Below, one piece after another: positions 8,393 to 20,209 of a stretch of 64,000 nt of DNA. Below the pieces are notes generated by a model. It did not search any database. It worked only from the letters and a program-made list of their open reading frames with translations, and was not told the origin of the DNA. A program made the translations under genes and the position numbers. Position 1 is the stretch's first letter, and every line of letters begins with the position of its first letter. Source of the stretch: Paulinella micropora (Eukaryota; Cercozoa; Imbricatea; Euglyphida; Paulinellidae); NCBI GenBank assembly GCA_019918135.1, contig WBZZ01002755.1, positions 88,501-152,500 on the forward strand. The letters run 5' to 3'.

Positions 8393-10515
8393 ATGTTGCC
8401 CCTTCACCAGCCTACTACCGCGGCCACTGGCGGCGGCGCCAACGTCCCTGCCGACGCCGCGCAGCCCGCGCCCGCACCCCTCGAGCAGGGCTGGGAGAGC
8501 CTCTTGCAGGGTGTCCTGGAGGAGCGTTGGTCCCAGGCACAGGCGCACAGGCTCCAGTACTACCTCCACAGCGGCAGCCTCGAGACCGGTGGTCTGCAGG
8601 TGTGGAAGACCCTGGTCGCTATCTTTCTCCAACGGCGCGAAGAGGAGATGCTGCTGTTTTGCCTGCGCGGCACGTGCCAAGGTGCGAGACGCGATCGGTC
8701 TGCTGCGCGAGTGGAGCCAGGAAAAGCTGGCCGAGTGGGACGGCGCGGTGGCGCTGGGTACGGAGCTAGGGCTGGCAGTGGTCCAGAGCCCGTGCACCCC
8801 GGCCGCACGCAAGCACGTGGAACGCCTCATCGGCGGGGCACCGGCGTCCGAGCTCGGGAGAATGGCATGCGCACAGGCGGCGCCCGAAGTTTTCCTCGAA
8901 CTGCTCCAGGGCCCCGACACTGAGCTGGCCGCCTCGGGCGGCCGGCTGCTGGCGCGCGTGAAGCTCAACAGCCTGTCGCCCATGGCGTTCGTCCTGGCCT
9001 GGCTGCGGCTGCTGGCGGTGGCGACACTGCTGTGGTCTAGGGCCCTGGCCAAGTCTTCCTCGGAGCGCACCCTGCGCTCCTTGCTGGCGGGCCTGCGGGC
9101 CCGGCGCGGCGCGGCCAGAAAGCGGGCCGCGTCCAGGTTCCCCTTGGAGCTGCTGTTGGCGGACATACTGGGTGAATTGCGCGTGTCCCTGGCCGAGCCC
9201 AACGTGCCCGACGCGCGCCGGATGATAGCCATCCTGCGCGCCGCACTGCTCCAGTCGCAGCCCGAGGACTTTCGGCCGATCTTCCTGGACGCCGGTGCTT
9301 TGCTGCACTCTCGCAGCCTGGTCTGGCCGGTGGCGGCGGTCCTGCTGAGGTCCCCCTTGCTCCTGCACACTTTCCTGGGGCTGGGCACCCCGGTGTACCA
9401 GCCGCCTTTGCCCTTCGAACTGCGGAGCCAGACGGTGCTCGAAGTACTCTGCACGGGCTTGTGCGCCGAATACCCGTGCGTGAAGATGGCGAGCGAGGAC
9501 TTTGCAGGTGTGTGGCTGATGCTCGATGTCCTGGCCCACTACGGCGCGGACCCGGCGTGCGAATGGCTCGGCGAGCAGAACTCCTACGCTTCGCAGTGCA
9601 TGGGTGTGCGGTGGTGGCGCCTCAAGGCCCGGCTACGGGCCCGGGGGCTCCCCAGCCCGGCCTCGGCCGTGGACCTGTTGCGGACCATCGAACGCGCCGC
9701 CCGACTCATCATCAACGAGCCGCCGGCCGAGCCCCAGCGCGACGAGCCTCAGCGCGACGAGCCACCGGCCGCGCCCCAGCGCGACGAGCCTCCGGCCGAG
9801 CCACCGGCAGTGCCCCGGCGCGACGGGCCGCCTGTCGTGCCGGGGGCCGCAGCGTCCTCCGAGCCGCTGGGCTCGCTACTGCGCCGTGACCAGCCCTACC
9901 TCGCGCCGTCCCTCCCGGGGGGGGGGGGGAGGGGAGAATCCGCCGGGCCCGGCCTTGGGCGTGCTGCTGGAGGCAGGCGCCGGACGGGCCTGGCCCCACG
10001 GCTCCCGCGGGACGGGCCCTGGGCCGGCGCAGCCAGAGACGGCACCAGAACCCGGCCGGGCGCCGGCCGGCCGTGCCCCCAGCCCTTGGCAATCAGTGCT
10101 GGAGAGGGGCAAAAGGCTGCGGACCTGCAACAAGAGGCTGGCCCGTGAACAGAAGAGACTACAGTCCGAGGTGGACAAGCTGACCTCCCAACACGAGACG
10201 CTCAGCCACCGCGGCCAAGAGCTCCGGGCCGAACAGGCAGCATTGCTGGCCGCCCTCAAGGGCCTGCCGAGGGCACGGCTCGGGCTGGCCGGCGAGGTCG
10301 CGGCCGCGCAAGCCACGCTGCAGCGGCTGCGGCAGGCCGCCGAGCAGGAAGAACCTCCACGGGCTCGGACCTGTGACATTTGCGAAGAGGGCCCCCGGCC
10401 CCTGGTCGTGTTCGTCCCCTGCGGCCACGCCCGGGCGTGCCGAGAGTGTGCGGCAGGGATGCGCGAATGTCCCTTCTGCCGGCGGGACATCCAGACCCTG
10501 GTGGTGCCGATCTAG
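8393..10515 (+). CDS. Large helical protein with C-terminal RING finger, unit 1 (two frame breaks)
   Basis: ATG at 8393 opens MLPLHQPTTAATGGG. The frame moves by one base near 8680 (after LLFCLRGTC, to VRDAIGLLREW) and again in the 13-G run at about 9917-9929. Read across these breaks it is about 700 residues: an N-terminal helical region of about 400 residues, a Pro/Glu/Arg-Asp repeat linker (PQRDEPPA type), a coiled coil (KRLAREQKRLQSEVDKL), and a RING finger at 10372-10500 with CDIC, PCGH, CREC and CPFCRRD. The C-terminal position and the FVPCGH/CPFCR signature match the RING of IAP, MIB and Neuralized-type E3 ubiquitin ligases. A paralogue without the RING is at 39016-40114. Both breaks are also in unit 2, so either they are old, the gene uses frameshifting or an unrecognised splice, or the homopolymer is misread. 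Confidence 0.75.
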
Positions 10516-10751
10516 GCGGGCTCGGGGTGAGCCCGCGCTTGCCGTCGCCTCCTCACGCGCTGTGTGCCTAAGATTAAAGAGAAGGTGGCCTTTTCTCTCG
10601 GCCGATTACCGGTCCGGGCCGGGGGTCGCCGGCCGGTGGCTTTGACGGCGGGCCGGTGCTAATAGCCGGGAATGTGGGGCCTAAGCTCAGCTATGCTGCC
10701 CCTTGGAGAGCAGGCGGCGCCAGGGATTTACTGGAGGCAGACTGGGATTGG

Positions 10752-13700
10752 CTACTTGGGAAATAGCTCTACGAGATGGAACCTTCCTTCCAGCTCCACA
10801 GTAAGAGCTTCTATCGCCTTCCTGTTCATTATATCCGGCCGGTAGTACCAGTCAATGTCCACCGGAGCAAAGTGCTTATCTTTTCGAATCCGGTCGAAGT
10901 CCGCCAGGAGCCGGTACCACTCGGGGTCCGGTTCCTCCAAGCACAAAGATAACTTCCGCAGGGTCTTGATCTCCGCCACCAGTTCCATCAGGACGATCCC
11001 GTCGAACCAGACAGACTCTTGAAATCTGTCCAGACTTACCTCTAGTACTTGCAACGGTGGCTGGAGCAGTGTCTGCAGCTGAGGATAAGACAGGTAGGTA
11101 TCGTCTATCGCCAGGTGAGTTAGTCCTAGGTCTGCCTGTATTGTGCCACTGACCACGTCGAAGTCAGAGAGGCTGAGCTTCTTCGCTCCCTTCCGGCGAG
11201 CCCAAGCAGCCTGCAGGCGAGCCCAAGCAGTCTGCTGCAGCTTCAGGCGTCGGTATCTCGACTGCAGGGTAACACTGGTGGCCCTTAAGGCTACCTCCCG
11301 CAGAGTGGTTGTTGATCCTCGTTGGAACGCGCACAGGACGTTGGACACTGGCCCCGGTTCTGGGCGCGGAGTCGCTAACGAGAGGATCTCTAGTGGTTGT
11401 TGATCCTCGTTGGAACGCGCACAGGACGTTGGACACTGGCCCCGGTTCTGGGCGCGGAGTCGCTAACGAGAGGATCTCTAGCTGTTGAAGACGTGGTAAT
11501 TCATAACAACTGTCACCGAGCATGCCTGGTATACCAATCGCTGTCAATTGGAGCTGAGTCAGCAGTGGGCAGCGCCCGACCAGAGCGTACACTTCCGCTA
11601 CCAGTTTCTGTTCCCGCTGGGCCCGGGCCTCGTCGCTTGACCAGTCAGTAACCTCGCACTTAAACGTCTGCAGCGTTGGACGAGAGAATCAGAGCGCTTT
11701 CTTAGCGAATCTACACATGGACCTGGTTGCCCCCTGGTACTTGGAGTCTGCACTGCAGACGAGGCACAGTTCCGACAACGGCTCCAACCCGGGGTTCAAA
11801 GCAGGTAGCCCGCTGCACGTACTCAGCGCCAGCGCACCGCCGGCTCGGAGCTTCCGGAGCAGCTGCAGAGGGGGTGCTCGGCAGTCCTTCAGCACCAGCC
11901 TGCTTAGCCGTGGTGGTGCAGTGCTGCCGACATCCAGCGGATCTCGATGTGTCGCCCAGTCTAGGCCCGAGATGGTCAGCTCCTGCACCGTCCGGGGCGC
12001 TTGGTACCACCGCCAAGCCGGAGCCTGCTCGGAGTCGTTGTAGTCTAGGTGCAGGCTGCTGATTGGCCGCGACGATAGCCACGCCAGATTTTCTGTGGTT
12101 GGGGCCGTGCCAGTACAACGTATTCGCACAGAAGCGGAGGCAGGGCTGTCGCTACTCCAGTACCGCGCCACCTGGCGGAGCAAGCGGCAGTTCTGGCTAA
12201 AGTCAGACGAGAGGAAGGCCCACCGCGAATGGTGCGCCAGCTGCGACCAAGGCAGCTTGTGCCAGCGTTTCTCTTCCAAGAGGCCAAACAGGTTCGTTGC
12301 ATCAAACGTGAGCGTGACGTCAGCCGGGATCTCCAACCTAGTGCCTTGCTGCCACTCGAATCCGAGTAGCTCCCGCATGTACCTCAGTCGTCGCAGATCG
12401 GCGGCTTCCTCTCCAAGCGTTTGCGCCCTTCGTTCCTCGAGTGTGCCAGCCCCGAACAAGGCCAGGAACCATTTCGTGCTGCTTTCCTTGGCCTCTGCTG
12501 GAGGGGCGAGCAGGCCTCTCTGATCGCGGGCCCGGCCACCGCCCCGCGTGTAGTCGTTGCGGCAAAGGCTTGGTCGCGTAAGCCACACAGGGGTCTTGCT
12601 GTCAAGCAGCTTTTTTAGCTGCGGGCCAGAAAAACAGTGCTTGTTGAGTTCGAGGACCACCTCTGACGGGAGCATCCTCTGCTTCCTGTTGGCCTTGAAT
12701 GCGGCCAGAGACGCGGTCCACTCGTCCGACTCGCCGTAGGTGAGCTTGCTCAGGCGCAGCCGTTGTAGATTTGGCAGCGCGGCCAGGCGTCGCTGGACAA
12801 AGCTCTCGGTCAGCCAAGTACATCCGTCGAGGTCGAGCTCATCCAGCTTATTTTCCTCCCCGGGAGCAAACAGCTGCCGCTGCAGATCGTACGCCAGCCC
12901 GCCAAGGTCTACCAACCGCAGGCTCGACAGTTCCGGCGGTGTAGGAGCGGAGGAGAGACTTCTAAGGCCTGCTAGCGTCAACCGGGTCAGGCTCTTCATT
13001 TCCCTCCATTCTGCTGGCTTCGCCATGAGCTCGCACCTTGGTGACTCAGAAGATTCCATTAGGTAGATTGCTAGTTCTCGCAGCCGGCTCGCTTGACACC
13101 AACCTCGCAACAAGTCTGATAGCGAGAGCCGATTGCATGCACCATCCCCAGCCTCTCCCTTGGTTACGTAAATCCGTAGTATCCTGAGGTTAGGCCAGCA
13201 AGGCGGACTTTTCTGCTCACGGAGCAGGTCTGCCTCCCTGATGGACAGAGTGCACGACTCAAGTTTCTTACAGTCGCGGACTCTTGCGTGCAGCTCTTGT
13301 CGCGCCTGGGCAGTCGACAAATTGTACCGGAGCGTCAGCTCCCGCAGACTGTCTTGGCAGTTCCTGAGCACGTCCTTGTAGTCCTCTATCCTGCTCGAGT
13401 CAAGAGTGCGTACCCTGACGTTCAAGCACCTTAGCTTCTTCAGCTTGGCCAGCGCAGGCAGGGAGGCTCCGCGCCAGGGATTGACCCCTAACTCCGTCAC
13501 CTGCTCAGCCGCTTCTTCAGTGAAGAGGTCGCGGAGTAGTATGTCGCTGCCCATGTCATCGTTTGTATAAGTCAACTGCAGCTTTGCCAAGCGCGGGTGC
13601 GCCCTCCAGAAGTCTGCAAAGTGGCACTCCGCTGTCCCCTGCCCGCCTCCCGTGCTATCGGGTAGTTGCTCAGTCGCAGTTTGGTGCAGCTGTGGCGAAT

Positions 13701-14453
13701 CGAATTCCATAGCAAGTCCAGGACCCTCGGGTCTACCTCCAAAAAGTCCTCCTCGAACTCCAGATGCAGGCAGCTTACGTTAACATTAGCTAGCTCTCCT
13801 AGCAGTTCTTCCAGTGCCTCGCTGAACGGGGTCGGAAGGAAGCCGAGGGTGACAGAGAGGGGGGTGGTACTCGTTTGCCCTTGTGCTTGCCTGTGCTGCT
13901 CCAAGCGAACCAGCATCTGGACATTGCTAATGAAGCTCGCTGTTACAAACTCCCAGACCCCATGGGTAGTTAGCTTGGGCCAGGCTTCGGTCAACAGGAG
14001 ATCCAGTAGCGCCTTTCCGTCGTCACCCTCTGGTATATCTCGGTCGTTAAAGCTCAAGCACAGATTGGGTGGGACGTGCACGTGCGCCAAGTCCGGCTCC
14101 GCTGCCCTCCGGCGTGCCGCCCTCTGCACCGGGGGGTCCGGTTGCTCATGACCCTGCACCGGCTGTAGTAAATCGCGTAGGTCCGTTGGCGGCCGCTTGC
14201 GGTCTGCAGAAACCAAGTCCAATTCATTCAAGAAACGATCGCCCCGGCCAAGCCGTGCGACCCAAGCCATACCCTCTCGCGAGTAGGACAGGCCCGGGTA
14301 CACAGCCGCCAGTGCCGGTTGCGACCGACGGTCGAGGTAAGTCTTGATGTCTGCACCAACCTGATACATCGCAGTGTCCATCTGGTCATGGGCGGGCTGT
14401 GAATGTTCCTCCTTGTCCCCAACTTTGCCGCATACCACGCACGGGCGTGACAT
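10752..14453 (-). CDS. Large LRR protein, unit 1 (frameshifted copy)
   Basis: Starts MSRPCVVCGKVGDKEEH, a small CxxC-type N-terminus, then about 1,200 residues of irregular leucine-rich repeats (LAKLQLTY, LRELTLRY, LTRLTLAGLRSL, ELDLDGCTWL, LSRLVLKDC), ending VELFPK and TAG. The architecture suggests a cytoplasmic recognition or substrate-binding protein with no transmembrane segment. Unit 1 has three defects: a one-base loss near 13642 (CCTGCCCGCC against CCTGCGCCGCC in unit 2), an in-frame TGA at 11689-11691, and an 88-bp tandem duplication that shifts the frame. The first is absent from unit 2, so unit 1 is the more damaged copy. The gene is convergent with the RING gene, with 236 bp between stops. 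Confidence 0.75.
11306..11481. repeat. 88-bp tandem duplication inside the LRR gene, unit 1
   Basis: The segment beginning TGGTTGTTGATCCTCG at 11306 is repeated perfectly from 11394. Its length (88) is not divisible by three. It moves the LRR gene from the frame reading LEILSLATPRPE to the one reading LREVALRATSV. Unit 2 carries the same duplication at 25279-25454, so it predates amplification. Confidence 0.95.
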
Positions 14454-15021
14454 GGCTGGCTTGTGTCCTTGCCACCTGTTTACTTCTTAGGACCGAGACA
14501 CTGAGTAGTAGCAGAAACAGAGGGAGGGGGGGGAGAGGGGGGGGGGGGAGAGGGAGACGGAGGGAGTCAGTCAGCCTAGCCTTCGATGTCACGGATCGAG
14601 GGTTGCCTACCGGCGCCGGTGGCTCGGATAGTTGTCCCCGGGCTCACGACCAGGGGGCTACGAGCAAGGCTGATTCGGACCACCACCAACTAGTCTAAGC
14701 GGGTCATGAACGCGGGAGCAAGCACTGGTAAGGCTTTAAGTAAGCTAAACTGGGGTACAGGCGTAACAGCCAGGAGAAGGTGCTCCGCTGAGAAGAAGAG
14801 CCAGTCTTCTGTGGCCTCTACCAGCGCCAGGGCACGGAAAAGGTCCCCGGGGGGGCGCCCTTCCCCCGGACCGAGACTGGGGCACCGGCATGAGGTCCAG
14901 AGTGCCTCGTGGAGAGGAGGGGCTGCCCCCCAGCTTCTGTGTGTGTGTGCTGGGGGGGGGTGGGGGGGGGGGGCTGGGAGGACGCTAGCCCTCCCGGGTG
15001 AGTCGGAGGGAGGGACGCCAA

Positions 15022-15690
15022 CCTCTGTGTGAGTGTGTGGGAGGGTCTGGCACGCTAACCTCTGTGCGAGTTTAGCGGGGGGTTTGGCATACTAACCTCT
15101 GTGAGTGTGCGGGGGGGGGGGGGGGAACGTAAGAGGAGCTAACCTCGGTCCGAGTGTAGGAAAAAGGAATGCACATAAGGGGGGGGGGACGCTAACCTCT
15201 GTGTGAGTTTTTGGGGGGGGGGGGGTTGGCACGCCAACCTCTGTGTGAGTCTGTGGAGTCTGTGGGGGCGTTTGGCATGCTAACCTATGTGAACTTAGGG
15301 AGGAGGAGGCACGCTAACCTCGGTGTGAGTGTAGGGGAGGGGGGTATCACTAACCTCAGTGTGAGCGTAGGGGAGGGGGTACCACTAACCTCGGCGTGAG
15401 CGTAGGGGAGGGGGTACCACTAACCTCGGCGTGAGCGCAAGGGGGGGGGGGGGGGGGCACGCTAACCTCGGTGTGAGTTAGGGGGGGGGGGGGGGCCTCG
15501 GTGCGGGTTGGGGGGGGGGGGCTGGGGGAGGCATGCCCCCCCCCTCGGTCTGTGTGTAAGTGGGAAGGCACACTAAACCCCCTGTGTGAGGGTAAAAAGG
15601 AAGGCACGTAGAGGGGGGTGAAGGCACGCTAACCTCGGTGTGAGTCTGGGGGGGGGGTACCACTAACCTCGGTGTGAGTGTAGGGGGGGG
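15022..15690. repeat. G-rich minisatellite, unit 2
   Basis: Same array as at 480-1200, with different G-run lengths and one or two fewer repeat copies just before the Cys-rich gene. It contains no gene. Confidence 0.9.
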
Positions 15691-16210
15691 AAGGCACGGT
15701 GTGCGCTCCAGGGTACTTAGGGAGGGAGGAGTTCCCCCGCGCCGGGGGCGGAATCTCGGCTCGCTGGTGTGCACGGGCGCTAGGGGGCCGCGCTAGCAGG
15801 CCGTAGCTGCGCGGAGCGCGTCTCTGGGTAGCTGGTCTTGTCTCGCGCGGGGCCCTGGCGGACCCACCAGGGCAGTCCGGCCGGGCCGGGCGCCCCGGCC
15901 GGCGGCGCGGCGGCGCAGCGGGCCGGGGCGCTCCTCGCCAGCCCTGCCAGCGCCGCGCCGGGCCCGGCGGCCCGGCTATACACCCGGTGAGGCATTTCGA
16001 GAGGCAGACGTGCGGCCGTGTCAGCAGGCCACACTCGAAGCACACGTCGGCAAAGCACCCCTTGTGAGGGCATAGGTACAGCTCCGCTCGTCGGCACTGC
16101 GGGCACCCCTCTAGTGCCGAGGCTAGCACGACACAGGCCCCCGTGCACGCGGCGCACTGCACTTGTCTGGTCTGCCCCGCGGCGCCCCCTGCCTGGTCGG
16201 CCACCGACAT
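15629..16210 (-). CDS. Cys-rich zinc-binding-type protein, unit 2
   Basis: The Cys-rich N-terminal domain is identical to the unit-1 copy (CAAC, CPQC, CPHKGC, CFEC). The ORF runs into the minisatellite and stops at a different place than in unit 1, which confirms that the C-terminal extension is not constrained. Confidence 0.5.
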   Translation of the reverse strand: MSVADQAGGAAGQTRQVQCAACTGACVVLASALEGCPQCRRAELYLCPHKGCFADVCFECGLLTRPHVCLSKCLTGCIAGPPGPARRWQGWRGAPRPAAPPRRRPGRPARPDCPGGSARAPRETRPATQRRAPRSYGLLARPPSARAHQRAEIPPPARGNSSLPKYPGAHTVPSPPYTHTEVSGTPPPDSHRG

Positions 16211-16323
16211 GAGCGAGAGCTTTTCTGCGCTGGGTGCCCGTGGGACGACGCCGGGAGTGGCGCCAGTGCAGGGAGGGTGGCGTGGACAGCGGGGCCGCCT
16301 GGCCGGGGGACGGGGGCGTGGGG

Positions 16324-17735
16324 GGGGCTCGCGTCGCTTCCGGTATGAGTGTTTTTGCCGCTGTTTTTTGTTCTTTTGTTTTATTTTTGTTTTTCATGAG
16401 TTTTCATCGCTATCCCCCCTGTTGCTGTTGTTTTTGTGTCTGTGTCGTGACTTATGTTGTCGGTAGCGGGGGTGCAAAAGAAAACAAAGGATTTTGGCAT
16501 TCAGGACACTGCCATCACGCAAATATTTGCGTGAATTCCGAAAAAATCATATCAGCATCAACATCGAGACTGGGGCTAGCCACCCTGCAAATATGAGCTC
16601 CCAACTCCTCCTGCTTCCCACAAACCATGGTTTATTCCGACAGGGTGCCAAAATGGTAGGAGGGCGGGGGGTTGGGGCTCGCGTCGCTTCCGGTATGAGT
16701 GTTTTTGCCGCTGTTTTTTTTCCTTTTGTTTTATTTTTGTTTTTCATGAGTTTCTATCGCTATCCCCCCTACTTTTGGCTGGTTGCTGTTGTTTTTGTGG
16801 CTGTGTTGCGACTTATGTTGTCGGTAGCGGGGGGGGGGGGGGGGGGGGCTCGCGTCGCTTCCGGTATGAGTGTTTTTGCCGCTGTTTTTTTTCCTTTTGT
16901 TTTATTTTTGTTTTTTCATGAGTTTCTATCGCTATCCCCCCTACTTTTGGCTGGTTGCTGTTGTTTTTGTGGCTGTGTCGCGACTAATGTTGTCGGTAGC
17001 GGGGGGGGGGGGGGTTGGGTGGGGGGGGGAGGCTCGCGTCGCTTCCGGTATGAGTGTTTTTGCCGCTGTTTTTTTTTCCTTTTGTTTTATTTTCGTTTTT
17101 CATAGTTTCTATCGCTATCCCCCCTACTTTTGGCTGGTTGCTGTTGTTTTTGTGGCTGTGTCGTGACTTATGTTGTCGGTAGCGGGGGTGCAAAAGAAAA
17201 CAAAGGATTTTGTCATTCAGGACACTGCCCTAACGCAAATATTTGCGTGAATTCCGAAAAATCATATCAGCATCAACATCGAGACTGGGGCTAGCCACCC
17301 TGCAAATATGAGCTCCCAACTCCTCCTGCTTCCCACAAACCATGGTTTATTCCGACAGGGTGCCAAAATGGTAGGAAGGCGGGGGGGGGGGGGCTCGCGT
17401 CGCTTTCGGTATGAGTGTTTTTGCCGCTGTTTTTTTTCCTTTTGTTTTATTTTTGTTTTTCATGAGTTTCTATCGCTATCCCCCCTACTTTTGGCTGGTT
17501 GCTGTTGTTTTTGTGGCTGTGTCGCGACTTATGTTGTCGGTAGCGGGGGGGGATGGGGGGGTGGGGGGGGCTCGCGTCGCTTCCGGTATGAGTGTTTTTG
17601 CCGCTGTTTTTTTCCTTTTGTTTTATTTTTGTTTTTCATGAGTTTCTATCGCTATCCCCCCTACTTTTGGCTGGTTGCTGTTGTTTTTGTGGCTGCGTCG
17701 CGACTTATGTTGTCGGTAGCGGGGATGGGGAGGGG
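16324..17735. repeat. 170-bp minisatellite, unit 2
   Basis: Six copies of the GCTCGCGTCGCTTCCGGTAT unit (near 16327, 16677, 16849, 17033, 17391 and 17571) with two inserted copies of the 195-bp palindrome-bearing repeat. It is shorter than in unit 1 by about two copies and one insert. Confidence 0.93.
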
Positions 17736-17768
17736 GAAGTAGCCAGGCTGATGTTGAATACTTTTTAG

Positions 17769-18665
17769 TTTGCTGATGAAGCATTACACCGATGACGGCA
17801 AGCTGCGGGAGACCGCGGCGGTGATCGGGGTGTATCTCACCCGCTACAACAATTTCAAGTTGGACGAGGTCACGCAAGTGGAGACTTCGGAGGGGGAAGT
17901 TTCCCAAAACGCTCCTGGGTAAATTCATGATTGCTTCTGCCTGCATTTTCTTTCTTTTGCTAATAGGCTGGCAATCACTTTTCCTGATGATTGGCGCAGC
18001 AAGAACAAGTATGAGATAAACCGAGGTATATTTTTCTCACATGCACTAGGTTCCGAAGACGGATTCCGGGACGGGTTCCGGAGACGGGTTCCGGGGGGGG
18101 GGGGGGGGAATTGAAATGCCCTCATAATATTATTAATATTTGAAATAATATGTATATTCTGATTATAGTACACTCAGATTCGTGTACTTTGTTTGAGGTT
18201 CTCATCGCTCCATCCTGGCGCTTCGCGACTTGGATCCGGATAGCACGGGTGATAAGAAGCAGGAGTTTCAGTTGTTGAATTTTTATTGGTTCAACCTGAA
18301 GCATTCCTGTCTTTTGCCTCCGTCTCCATTGAACTTTAAAAACCAAGTCAAACCCATGCTCTTGCCCCTTGTCGGGAACCCGACCAATCCCGAGATTTTG
18401 CGCAAGTGGAGAAAGAAGGAGATTTTGCTGATCCAGGAAGCGAACCGGGTAAAATTATGTTGCCTTTGCTTTGCACGTTGCTTTATTTTTTGCATTCTTA
18501 ATTATGTTGCCTTTGCTCTGCAGCGCAAGAGGGAGCTCACTCACCTGGGGGAACCTCGGTCTTCGTCACGAGTAAAGAAATTGAAGCATGGTATGTTTGC
18601 TTTACATTTAAGCGTTATGTCATGACAGCATTGTAGACATACATATATATCACAACTTTGCGTTC

Positions 18666-18696
<31 letters not shown>

Positions 18697-19565
18697 TGTG
18701 AACAGGAAGTTTGGCGGAGAATGAGATCGTCGGAGAACTTCAGGAGGAAGAGATTCAGCCGGAGCCTAAATCAAGCAAGAAGTCTCCAAAAGGTATTTCT
18801 TTTTCTTTCTTTGTCTTCTTTTCATCTTCTTCCTCATTCTCGTCTTCCTTGTCATCAAGCAAACGTCAGATTTCTCTGTAGGGGGAAAGGTCACGAAGAC
18901 TGGCGGAAACAAAAAGGTATCAAAATCGTTTGTTTGTGTGTGTGTGCAAAAATCAACACATATACAATGATGCTTAGGAGACTGCAGCTGGTGGCGTGTC
19001 AGAGGAAGGAGTCAGATCAATCCTTAACACCATGCTGGAGGCTCACAGCAAGAAGCTGTTGGCAGACATGGCCAAGGCTAAGGAAGAGGAAAGGAAGGAA
19101 AGAGAGAAGGAAAGGGAGAAGGAGAGGAAGGAAAGGGAGAAGGAGAGGAATGAAAGGGAGAAGGAGAAGAAGGAAAGAGAGAAGGAGAAGGAGAAGGAGG
19201 AAAGAGAGAAGGAGAAGGAGAAGGGGAGGCTTGCCAAGGAAAAAGAGGAGAAGGAGAGGCTTGCCAAGGAAAAAGAGAAGAATAAACAGAACAGGAAGAA
19301 AAGAGGTAAGACTGAAGTAAACGATGAGGCAGACGAAGAAGATACTGAAGAAGAGCAAGAGCAGCCAAAGAGCAGAAAAACTAACAAAAACAAACAGAAT
19401 AACGAGACTAGCGATATTGCAAAACTTCTTGCTATATTGCAAGCTCGTGATTCTTGTGTAAACACCACACCTCCCCGGAACGTTAACGTCACGCCCAGCA
19501 CCCACACTAACTCATCACCTTGGTTTGAGTTTGCTCTAGCATCAATGGCATTGAATCACAAATAA
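17769..19565 (+). CDS. Multi-exon protein with Lys/Glu-rich tail, unit 2
   Basis: Same exon structure as unit 1, moved by about 13968-13970 bp (first visible exon 17769-17918, last exon 18978-19565). All splice sites and the frame are conserved. One late residue differs (ALNHK against AFNHK). The intron upstream of the second domain exon has a longer poly-G run. The upstream exon is missing here too. Confidence 0.72.
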
Positions 19566-20209
19566 TACATGTGTATGCATGCAAAGGTAGGCTATCCTCG
19601 CTCGTACATGCAATCAGCTTGTTTTTTTTTTGTAGGCACTTGGAGATACACTTTTTGATGCCTGCGTGTGCACGTGAGCACCTATCATTCAGATCAATTT
19701 CAAATCCAACTAAGCTTCTGTAATATTATAATAATTAGTTAATATTTGCTTAAAACGATATGTGTGCAAATCAATTGCATCTTCGTTGCATGCTTCTCTC
19801 CGTTCCACTCCTCCTCTATCCTTCCCCTCCCGACACGTCCCCCTACCTAAAAAAAACTAAGTCCGCAAGCTAATTTGTGAGTAGAAGTGAGGAAAATAAA
19901 GTAAAATAATGCTATAATGATGAATAAAGCTGGTTTCCTTTGTTATCGCAACGGCACGCTGTTATATTCTGATTGCCGACACCAAATAAACATAGAAAAA
20001 TCGTCGTAAAACGTGGTTTCGGACCGGTTAAAAATCAGTCTTTTTTTTGAAGTTAAAGTGATTTAACATTAATAAAAACACTTTTTATTATCATTCCTAT
20101 GCTTTCTACAAACAGTGGAAGCAATATAAATAAGCTCCCCTGTTAGTTTGGGAGAAATTGACATAATGTCTTGAAAAATTTCGGAAAAAGTGACCCCCCC
20201 TACTACTAG
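19566..20209. other. AT-rich intergenic spacer, unit 2
   Basis: Equivalent of 5596-6240, with a small deletion (the GATCTTTTTGAT segment is shortened near 19655) and a few substitutions. It has polyadenylation-type AATAAA signals and no gene. Confidence 0.6.

Noticed and set aside
8381-9539. Long minus-strand ORFs opposite the RING gene
   Set aside because: Shadow frames of GC-rich coding sequence: composition is Arg/Ala/Gln-biased, while the plus strand has a paralogue and a RING.
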